Source: an uncultured Candidatus Pelagibacter sp. (GTDB taxonomy: Bacteria > Pseudomonadota > Alphaproteobacteria > Pelagibacterales > Pelagibacteraceae). From it: DNA of 37,079 bases. Location: assembly GCA_905612385.1 (NCBI GenBank), contig CAJQRR010000007.1, positions 1-37,079 of the forward strand, written 5' to 3'. Position 1 is the first letter of the stretch. Each line of letters starts with the position of its first letter. The position numbers and the translations under genes are program-made. Below, piece after piece: positions 31,023 to 37,079 of the stretch. The notes beneath the pieces were generated by a model. It ran no database searches and had not been told where the DNA came from. It saw only the letters and a program-made list of their open reading frames with translations.

Positions 31023-32165
31023 ATGATTAAGCCTTTTAAACTAAATATTCCTGATAAAGCACTTCAAGAAATTTATACTAAGGTGAAAAATTATCCATGG
31101 CACGAAATGCCAGATGATGATGGTTGGAAATACGGAAGTAACCTTGATTATATGAAGGAGATCTCAAGTTATTGGGTGAATGATTTTGACTGGAGAAAAC
31201 ACGAAGCAGAAATAAATAGTTTTTCAAATTTTACAACTATTGTAGATGATATTGAAATGCACTTTATTCGTGAAAAAGGTAGTGGTTCTAACCCAACTCC
31301 ATTACTTCTTATGCATGGATGGCCTGGATCAGTTGTAGAATTTTTACATATAATTGAAAAACTTGCACACCCTGAAAAATTTGGTGGAAATATAGAGGAT
31401 GCATTTGATGTTATAGCACCATCTTTACCGGGATTTGGGTTTTCAGGTAGACCTTCTCAGCCAATAGGTCCCAGAAAAATGGCAGTTATTTTAAATAAAC
31501 TAATGACAGAAAATCTTGAATATAAAAATTATTTGGCACAAGGTGGAGATTGGGGAGCAACTATTGCTAATTGGATAGGCTACGATCATTCTAAAACTTG
31601 TAAAGCAATTCATATTAATTGTTTAACTATGCGTCACCCAGAAGGCACTAAAACTAAAGAAGAAGAAGAGTGGCAAAAAAGATTTGATAAAGATCAAGTT
31701 ATGCAAGATGGCTATAGAACTCAACAAGCAACAAAACCACAAACATTAAGCTATGGAATGATGGACAGTCCTGTTGGTGTTGCAGCTTGGATTATTGAAA
31801 AAATGTATTCTTGGTCAGATTTAAAAGATAATAATATTGAAAGTGTTTATTCTAAAGATACCTTGTTGGCAAATATTATGGTTTATATCGTTACAAAAAC
31901 TTTTAATACAGCTTCTTGGATTTATTATGGAAGAAGAGAAGAAGGGGGACGTTTTTTTCCAAAAGATTTCCATAAGATAGAAATTCCAACTGCAGCTGCA
32001 ATTTTCCCAGCTGAAATGTCTGAATGGCCACCTCGTTCTTATGTAGATAGAATTTTTAATATCACCCAATGGACAGAAATGCCAAGTGGTGGACATTTTG
32101 CTGCAATGGAACAGCCAGAGTTACTAGTTAAAGACATTGTAAAATTTGCTAGAACTATTCGTTAA
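31023..32165 (+). CDS. Epoxide hydrolase-family alpha/beta hydrolase (EHN domain)
   Basis: A 380-residue alpha/beta hydrolase of the microsomal epoxide hydrolase type. The N-terminal EHN lid domain (about 1-90, IKPFKLNIPDKAL and the W-x-x-H-E repeat) precedes the oxyanion motif HGWPGS (H98), the nucleophile D176 in QGGDWGA, and the catalytic histidine H358 in GGHFAAMEQPE. SLPGFGFSGRP is also typical. No membrane anchor is visible, so it is probably cytoplasmic. It opens epoxides to diols or a related ester bond; the natural substrate is unknown. It lies divergent from the Pta-like gene by 49 bases and abuts the next convergent gene with no gap. Confidence 0.88.
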   Translation: MIKPFKLNIPDKALQEIYTKVKNYPWHEMPDDDGWKYGSNLDYMKEISSYWVNDFDWRKHEAEINSFSNFTTIVDDIEMHFIREKGSGSNPTPLLLMHGWPGSVVEFLHIIEKLAHPEKFGGNIEDAFDVIAPSLPGFGFSGRPSQPIGPRKMAVILNKLMTENLEYKNYLAQGGDWGATIANWIGYDHSKTCKAIHINCLTMRHPEGTKTKEEEEWQKRFDKDQVMQDGYRTQQATKPQTLSYGMMDSPVGVAAWIIEKMYSWSDLKDNNIESVYSKDTLLANIMVYIVTKTFNTASWIYYGRREEGGRFFPKDFHKIEIPTAAAIFPAEMSEWPPRSYVDRIFNITQWTEMPSGGHFAAMEQPELLVKDIVKFARTIR

Positions 32166-32411
32166 CTAAAAGTTTTTTCTTGGATCTTTTAAAGTTTTAA
32201 CTTTACTAAGCACGCCTGTTATTTTCATAGTGATAAAAACCACATACACAAAAATAAATCCTAAAGCCATAGTTGATAGAACGGTATATATCGCTGTCAG
32301 ATTTTCTAGTTTAAACCAACTCTCAACACCTGGATTAGAATAATAAAGGAAATTCCAGAAAATAAAAAAAATAACTTCGTATACTATAATAATTTTAAAT
32401 ACTGGACGCAT
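32166..32411 (-). CDS. Small hypothetical membrane protein (81 aa)
   Basis: An 81-residue protein with two predicted membrane helices (about 6-25 and 39-63), a short periplasmic loop with FKLENLTAIYT, and a basic cytoplasmic tail (VLSKVKTLKDPRKNF). I do not recognise a family. The stop abuts the convergent epoxide hydrolase stop, with no gap. It is 23 bases after the LDH2-family gene on the same strand and may be the last gene of the Tau-type operon. Confidence 0.65.
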   Translation of the reverse strand: MRPVFKIIIVYEVIFFIFWNFLYYSNPGVESWFKLENLTAIYTVLSTMALGFIFVYVVFITMKITGVLSKVKTLKDPRKNF

Positions 32412-32434
32412 ATTAGAAACTTACTATAGTAGTT

Positions 32435-33442
32435 TTATTTTATTAAACTATTTAAATCTTCTAATATATTCTTTGAGATTTTAATCTCTTTTTTAAGATT
32501 ATCCTTATATCTATTGTATTTACTTTGCCCTGGATAAAGAATTTCTTTAACACCTTTAATTTTAGGTAGTTTTTTTATTGTTTTAATATTCTCTTTTATT
32601 CTTTTATTAAAAGAATTACCTACAAACAAATTGGGCTTCATTACAAAAAATAAATGACCAATATTTTGTGGACCACTAAAATCAGTAAATGGATCTTTAA
32701 CTCTACCGGCATGATTACCTCCCGTTAAAACACCACTTAAGATATCCACCATCCAAGCTAATCCCGAACCTCTAAATCCAGCTATAGGTAATTGAACACC
32801 TTCTAATGCTTTTTTAGGGTCTATTGTTGGTTTACCAAATTTATCTAGCGCAACACCTTCAGGAATTTTTCCACCTTCTCTTGCTGCAACCCTAATTTTT
32901 CCTCTATTAATCATTGATATTGAAGTATCCAAAATAAAAGGAACCTTAGATCCCGTTGGAGTTCCAAAACAAATAGGGTTTGTTCCAAATAAACTTTTTA
33001 ATGCTCCATGAGGCGCAACAGCTGGTGGTGCATTAGTAAACACCATAACCATTAAGTTTTTTTTAACAGCTTGTTCAGCGTAATAGCCAGACAAACCATA
33101 GTGGCCACTATTTTTAACTGCAACTAAACCAATCCCAGTTTTTTTGGCATTACTTATAGCGGTTTTGATAGCAATATCTGCTGCAACAAAACCAATGCTA
33201 TTATTTGCATCAACATGAGCAATTGATTGAGAAATTTTTTTAATTTTTATTTTAGCTTTTGGATTAATTACTTTTTTAGAAATTCGATCACAATACATTT
33301 TAAGTCTTGATAAACCATGAGAAGGGGCACCAACCAATTCAGCATTAATTATAGCTTCTGCACATATGGTTGCATGCTCTTTACTTAACTTGTGATGGAT
33401 AAAGATATTTTTGATAATAGTTTTTAACTTGGAAGAATTCAT
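32435..33442 (-). CDS. LDH2/malate dehydrogenase-family oxidoreductase (ComC/YlbC type)
   Basis: A 335-residue NAD(P)-dependent 2-hydroxyacid dehydrogenase of the LDH2 family (malate/L-sulfolactate/ureidoglycolate dehydrogenases). The GAPSHGLSRLKMY motif (about 38-50) with its histidine, DANNSIGFVAADIAI, the NSGHYGLSGYYAE motif (about 112-124), GTNPICFGTPTG and the IAGFRGSGLAWMVDILSGVL segment are family-defining. It begins 18 bases after the Tau-type permease gene, so it is probably co-transcribed with a sulfonate/taurine-type importer. A role in oxidising an imported 2-hydroxyacid such as sulfolactate is a reasonable inference, but malate or other hydroxyacids are not excluded. Confidence 0.87.
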   Translation of the reverse strand: MNSSKLKTIIKNIFIHHKLSKEHATICAEAIINAELVGAPSHGLSRLKMYCDRISKKVINPKAKIKIKKISQSIAHVDANNSIGFVAADIAIKTAISNAKKTGIGLVAVKNSGHYGLSGYYAEQAVKKNLMVMVFTNAPPAVAPHGALKSLFGTNPICFGTPTGSKVPFILDTSISMINRGKIRVAAREGGKIPEGVALDKFGKPTIDPKKALEGVQLPIAGFRGSGLAWMVDILSGVLTGGNHAGRVKDPFTDFSGPQNIGHLFFVMKPNLFVGNSFNKRIKENIKTIKKLPKIKGVKEILYPGQSKYNRYKDNLKKEIKISKNILEDLNSLIK

Positions 33443-33460
33443 GATTTAATAAAAGATTAC

Positions 33461-35374
33461 TTAACCTTTACCATGCCATGGAATTGTTTTGGTAATTATT
33501 TTTCTTAAAGCAATGTCAAACAAAAGACCAAGCATCCCCATTACAAAAATAGTTATCCAAATAACCTCATATTGAAAATATTTTTTAGCAACATTTTCAA
33601 CAAATCCAATACCTGTTGTTCCAGCCAAAAATTCTGCTGCAACCAAAGTTCCCCAACACATTCCAACTGCAACTCTAACACCTGTTAAAATTTCAGGTAA
33701 TGAGTTTGGAAAAATAACATATCTTAATATTTGCCATTTCGATGCACCAAGCGAGTGAGAAGCATGAATTTTAGATAACTGAGTTCCAGAAGCACCAGCT
33801 CTAGCTGAGATAATCATAATTGAAAAAGAAACCATAAATAATAAGAATACTTTTCCAACATTATCAATTCCAAATACAGTAATAACTAATGGAGCCCAAG
33901 CTAGTGGTGGTACTGGTCTATAAAGTTCAATTAACGGATCAAAGAACCCTTTAGCAAATCTATTTAAACCCATCAACAAACCAAGTGGTACGCCAAATAT
34001 TATTCCAAGTACTAAACCTAAAAGTACCCTTAGGAAAGAATCCCATATGTGACCCATGGGTACTGGTATTTTAAATAATTTAAATTCACCAGTAACAACA
34101 TTTAAAACTTTGCTTTTAAAGTTTGGTTTGACAGTTCCATCATCACTATGAACTGGGTACTTACCTGGTATAATATCTGCAATCCAATCTGGTAAAATAA
34201 AGCCAACAATTTTACTAACATCCATCATTTCATACCAAATTAGTGGAATATTTTTAAATCCAACACTTGGCTTTAATAAAAGTGTAAATTTTTTCAAAGT
34301 ATCAGATGGTTTGGGTAGCCATCTACCAGAACCTTGCTCTGAACAATTAGGACCACTTGAAATTATTGTTCCAGTAGGAAATAAAAATATATCAATTAAT
34401 CTTAGACCTCCTTGCTCTTTTTTTTGAACTTTATCAAATTCTAAAATTGCTTGTTCCATATTATTGAGAGTTTTTGGAGGAAATATACTTGCATACTCAA
34501 TCCTTCTTGCAATTTTAAGCACGTCTTTTGCTAATATAGATGCCACTTCATGAGTTTCATCTAATTCTGATCTATATTTCTTAATTCCATCTTTGATCTC
34601 TTTAATCAAAGTTTTGTATTGAGTGTTATGATTTCTTAATTTAAAAAAATCATCACTAATAAATGTTAATTCTTTCGCTGCAGCGTCAAATTTTAATCCT
34701 TTTTTAGTTTCAGGAATAGTTGGAATTTCTATTGTATTTTCTACTGCAGTTCCAGATGATCCCCATCCACCTTGTTTTTTTAACCCCTCAATTCTTTTAT
34801 TCTCTTCTTCAATACTTTTTTTTGGTGGATAACTTATTTTTTGAAAATCTTCAGTTAACCCGATAATCCTATTAGTTAGTTCATTAAGTTTATTTTTTGT
34901 TTTATTTTCAAGAAGCACTTCATTAGTTAGTAGTGGAATTGTTCTTTTAGTCTTTTTAATAAAATCTAAAAGCTTATCTTTATCTTGATTTCTTATTGCT
35001 GATGAATTTCTAATTTCATTAGCTAATTTTTCAATATTTTTATTCTCAGCTTTAATAATTGAAGTACTTTTAAATTCCCTTTCATTTATTGGAAACAAAT
35101 ACTTTAATGAAAGCATCGAGTCGTTAACTTTTGCAACTTGGCAAAGCTCATTAGCAGACTGAGGATAAAAAGACTTTGCTAAATCCCATGAATAATAAAG
35201 CCATGCTATTAATAAAAAACTACTTCCAACAATAATCCAGTGAGCTCCACCTTTGGCTCTTTCAGGGTTCCCAAAAACAGCATCTATTTTTTCAGTCTTG
35301 GCTAATTTTATTCCATAAAGAATAGAACCTATAACTGCAAAGATAATTAAAAATGTTATGATACCTGTAATCAT
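33461..35374 (-). CDS. ABC transporter permease, TauC/SsuC type, with a long N-terminal extension
   Basis: A 637-residue permease, more than twice the usual 250-280 residues of TauC. The last 200 residues are the normal permease domain: SFLRVLLGLVLGIIFGVPLGLLMG, YRPVPPLAWAPLVITVFG, the EAA loop SHSLGASKWQILRYVIFPNSLP (written with its start HSLGAS), and GTTGIGF. Before it lie two helices near residues 5-22 and 45-62, then about 250 polar residues rich in Lys/Glu, likely coiled-coil, and a FLFPTGTIISSGPNCSEQGSG and WLPKPSDTLKKF region where a typical TauC would begin. The gene starts 1 base after the ATPase gene and ends 18 bases before the LDH2 gene. Confidence 0.85.
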   Translation of the reverse strand: MITGIITFLIIFAVIGSILYGIKLAKTEKIDAVFGNPERAKGGAHWIIVGSSFLLIAWLYYSWDLAKSFYPQSANELCQVAKVNDSMLSLKYLFPINEREFKSTSIIKAENKNIEKLANEIRNSSAIRNQDKDKLLDFIKKTKRTIPLLTNEVLLENKTKNKLNELTNRIIGLTEDFQKISYPPKKSIEEENKRIEGLKKQGGWGSSGTAVENTIEIPTIPETKKGLKFDAAAKELTFISDDFFKLRNHNTQYKTLIKEIKDGIKKYRSELDETHEVASILAKDVLKIARRIEYASIFPPKTLNNMEQAILEFDKVQKKEQGGLRLIDIFLFPTGTIISSGPNCSEQGSGRWLPKPSDTLKKFTLLLKPSVGFKNIPLIWYEMMDVSKIVGFILPDWIADIIPGKYPVHSDDGTVKPNFKSKVLNVVTGEFKLFKIPVPMGHIWDSFLRVLLGLVLGIIFGVPLGLLMGLNRFAKGFFDPLIELYRPVPPLAWAPLVITVFGIDNVGKVFLLFMVSFSIMIISARAGASGTQLSKIHASHSLGASKWQILRYVIFPNSLPEILTGVRVAVGMCWGTLVAAEFLAGTTGIGFVENVAKKYFQYEVIWITIFVMGMLGLLFDIALRKIITKTIPWHGKG

Positions 35375-35375
35375 A

Positions 35376-36173
35376 TTAAATATCTTTACCCATTATTTCT
35401 TCTTCCATGTTCCAAATCATGGTTAGAATTTCTTCTCTTTTACTTCCAAAATCTTTAGTTTTTTTAATTTCTCTTAAATCACCATCTATCCCCATTGAAG
35501 CAAAGGGTAATTTATACTCCTTATGTATTCGGCCTGGTCTTGGTGCCATTACATATAATCTTTCACCAAGTAACAAAGCTTCTTCAACTGAGTGGGTAAT
35601 TAGAATAATTGTTTTTCCTGTTTCTTTCCAAATTTTTAAAACTAACGACTGCATTTTTTCTCTTGTTAGTGCGTCTAGCGCTCCTAAAGGTTCATCCATC
35701 AAAATTAAATCTGGGTCATTAATTAAACATCGTGCAAGAGCAACTCTTTGCTGCATACCCCCAGATAATTGATAAGTTGGTGTATCTCCAAAGCCTTGTA
35801 AACCAACTATATTTAACCATTCATCAACTTTTTTTGCTGTTTTAATTGGATCTTCTTTTTTCATTCTCAAACCAAAGTCCACATTTTCAGCGACTGTTAA
35901 CCATTCAAATAAAGCACCTTGCTGAAAAACCATTCCTCTTTCAACTCCTGGACCATTAATTTCATTTCCGTTAAGAGTAATTACCCCTGAAGTTGGTCTA
36001 AGAAAGCCAGCTGTAATATTCAGTAAAGTTGTTTTCCCACATCCAGAAGGCCCAAGAACAGTTAAAAGTTCTCCTTTTTTAAGTGTGAAATTTACATCTT
36101 TTAATGCATGAACAGTTTCTCCCTTTGGAGTTTTAAAGATCATGTTTAGATTTTGAGAAATTAAATCACTCAT
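35376..36173 (-). CDS. ABC transporter ATP-binding protein, TauB/SsuB type
   Basis: A 265-residue ATPase. Walker A is GPSGCGKTT at residues 41-49, the Q-loop is VFQQGALFEWLT, the signature is LSGGMQQRVALAR, Walker B is LILMDEPLGALD, and the H-loop is ITHSVEEALLLG. The FQQGALFEWLTVAENV and MDEPLGALDALTRE segments place it in the taurine/nitrate/sulfonate/bicarbonate group. It ends directly before the permease gene and follows the binding-protein gene after an 88-bp gap that contains a terminator-like hairpin. Confidence 0.93.
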   Translation of the reverse strand: MSDLISQNLNMIFKTPKGETVHALKDVNFTLKKGELLTVLGPSGCGKTTLLNITAGFLRPTSGVITLNGNEINGPGVERGMVFQQGALFEWLTVAENVDFGLRMKKEDPIKTAKKVDEWLNIVGLQGFGDTPTYQLSGGMQQRVALARCLINDPDLILMDEPLGALDALTREKMQSLVLKIWKETGKTIILITHSVEEALLLGERLYVMAPRPGRIHKEYKLPFASMGIDGDLREIKKTKDFGSKREEILTMIWNMEEEIMGKDI

Positions 36174-36201
36174 AGAAATAAAGTTATATTAAATTTTGTT
36201 T

Positions 36202-36238
36202 AAAAAAATAGGCACCAATTTAATAAATTGGCGCCTAT
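36202..36238 (-). terminator. Terminator-like hairpin between binding-protein and ATPase genes
   Basis: On the minus strand a 14-bp stem (36225-36238 with 36208-36221, 3-nt loop) is followed by a run of seven T (36208-36202). The one irregular pair is G-U in the minus-strand RNA but A-C in the plus strand, which fixes the direction. It should make the binding-protein message end here most of the time, giving excess binding protein over the ATPase and permease. Confidence 0.8.
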
Positions 36239-36261
36239 CTAATTTTATCTTACTCTCTAAA

Positions 36262-37079
36262 TTATAGAGGTAAAAAGCTTGTATCTACTGCTCCGTTAGG
36301 AGTGCCCATTCCTTTTAAGAAACCATCAAGATTTCCACCTGATTCCATAGATTTTTTAGTGTCTGCAGCATTCAAGAATACAAACCCACCTAAAGTTTCC
36401 TTCATATCTCCAAGTTTCATCTCAGCATCTTTTGCGATTACATTCATATCACTTTTACCAGCTGCGTATCTAGCATTAGCTTCATGAGTTACTTCTATGA
36501 AAGTTCTCAACATTCCTGGGTTTTCTTTCATAAATTTATCAGTAACAGATGTAATATCGATACCTTTGATACCTGCATCACGAGCTGCTTGAACTGTTAA
36601 CAATCTTGTACCAACAGTTAAAGCTGCTTTAATAGAGTTACCACCAAATAAACAAGCCATTGAAACGTCACCAGAAACTAGTGCAGCAGCACCTTCTTCA
36701 GGATCCATTTGAATAACAGTCATTTTGCTTTTATCAGCACCAACAACTTTCATACTTTCATCAAAAACATACTCAGCCATAGTTCCTAGAGGAACTGCAA
36801 CTTTTTTGCCTTCTAACTCAGAACCGTTAGCTGATGTAATACCAGAAGCTTTAGATGTAACACAAGTTGTACCACCCATTCCGTATTCCATAGCAACGTC
36901 TACAAGTTTTAAAGGTGCTTTAGATTTAACAGCATTAATAAATGGTACTAAACCTTGTGAGTAAGAGATATCAATATCTCCTGCTAACATAGCATCAGTC
37001 ATTGCGCCACCATTTGAAAAGTTAGTCCATTTAACTGGAACACCCATTGCTTTTTCAAACATACCTTTAACTTTGTCTT
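36262..37079 (-). CDS. Tau/Ssu-type ABC transporter substrate-binding protein, 5' end outside window
   Basis: About 272 C-terminal residues of a periplasmic binding protein of the TauA/SsuA/NMT1-like family; the signal peptide and first strand lie beyond base 37079, with the frame open to the window edge (DKVKGMFEKAMG). Seen are VKWTNFSNGGAMTDAMLAGDIDISYSQG, the usual lobe-one segment, then ASGITSANGSELEGKKVAVPLGTMAEYVF with the P-x-G-T-x-A-x-Y/H motif, and MDPEEGAAALVSGDVSMACLFGG, the D-G-A-x-A-x-x-x-G-x-x-D-A-x-x type hinge. The ligand in this family is taurine or other sulfonates, sometimes nitrate or thiamine precursors. It heads the operon with the ATPase, permease and LDH2 genes. Confidence 0.88.
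   Translation of the reverse strand, partial: DKVKGMFEKAMGVPVKWTNFSNGGAMTDAMLAGDIDISYSQGLVPFINAVKSKAPLKLVDVAMEYGMGGTTCVTSKASGITSANGSELEGKKVAVPLGTMAEYVFDESMKVVGADKSKMTVIQMDPEEGAAALVSGDVSMACLFGGNSIKAALTVGTRLLTVQAARDAGIKGIDITSVTDKFMKENPGMLRTFIEVTHEANARYAAGKSDMNVIAKDAEMKLGDMKETLGGFVFLNAADTKKSMESGGNLDGFLKGMGTPNGAVDTSFLPL

Noticed and set aside
1..37079. CRISPR array, tRNA/rRNA genes, insertion sequences or prophage genes
   Set aside because: I saw no regular repeat-spacer series, cloverleaf, transposase, integrase or phage gene. The only duplications noted are the FAH pair and the SMR copies.

Overview
The window is strongly AT-rich, with lysine- and asparagine-rich proteins, very short intergenic gaps, many start/stop overlaps and almost no regulators. 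Together with the gene content (DctPQM TRAP transporter, Tau-type ABC transporter with an unusually long permease, CcdA, CysE/CysK, many small membrane proteins) this points to a streamlined marine alphaproteobacterium, very probably SAR11 (Pelagibacterales). That assignment is inference from style and content; no rRNA or other marker gene is present.

Layout. (1) 1-5563 (+): the 3' part of a short-chain dehydrogenase; a decayed patch with an amidohydrolase-like fragment and a LacI-type regulator cut after its DNA-binding headpiece; a TRAP transporter (dctP lacking a signal-peptide start, then intact dctQ and dctM); an EamA permease; and a ROK sugar kinase that has lost its zinc motif. (2) 5771-16782 (+): a long sugar operon. 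It encodes a UgpB/GtsA-type ABC importer (binding protein, two permeases, ATPase), then a sugar dehydrogenase, an IlvD/Edd sugar-acid dehydratase, a 2-keto-3-deoxy-sugar-acid dehydrogenase, an FAH-family diketo hydrolase, an SMP-30 lactonase, a second (HIBADH-family) dehydrogenase and a second FAH paralogue. This is a nearly complete non-phosphorylating pathway of the L-fucose/L-rhamnose diketo-hydrolase type, ending in pyruvate plus a hydroxy acid or aldehyde acid. (3) 16789-20062 (+): ccdA, an azoreductase-like flavoprotein, an inositol-monophosphatase-family (HisN-like) phosphatase, DUF924 and DUF952 proteins, with a candidate structured RNA at 19554-19688.

(4) 20063-23872: a 351-bp non-coding gap, then minus-strand genes. 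These are two SMR-like proteins flanking a DUF2798 protein, an ABM-domain protein, a 69-aa membrane protein, a broken third SMR copy, a small secreted protein and glutathione reductase. (5) 24070-28719: a membrane protein, cysK and cysE (minus), a VOC-fold protein, an aldehyde dehydrogenase and a LysE exporter. (6) 28712-37079, mostly minus: an HpsN/HisD-family dehydrogenase with a Pta/Ptb-family acyltransferase, an epoxide-hydrolase-family protein (+), a small membrane protein, and an operon of TauA-TauB-TauC plus an LDH2-family dehydrogenase.

The most interesting points are: the single deletion that seems to have fused a LacI headpiece to a signal-less DctP; the paired dehydrogenase/FAH modules of the sugar operon; the possible C3-sulfonate (DHPS/sulfolactate) set formed by the Tau-type transporter, LDH2 dehydrogenase, HpsN-like enzyme and Pta; the SMR-like proteins lacking the essential TM1 glutamate, one of them broken; the three-hairpin structured RNA candidate; and the recurrent hairpins between binding-protein and downstream transporter genes. 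No intact transcription factor was found anywhere in the window.
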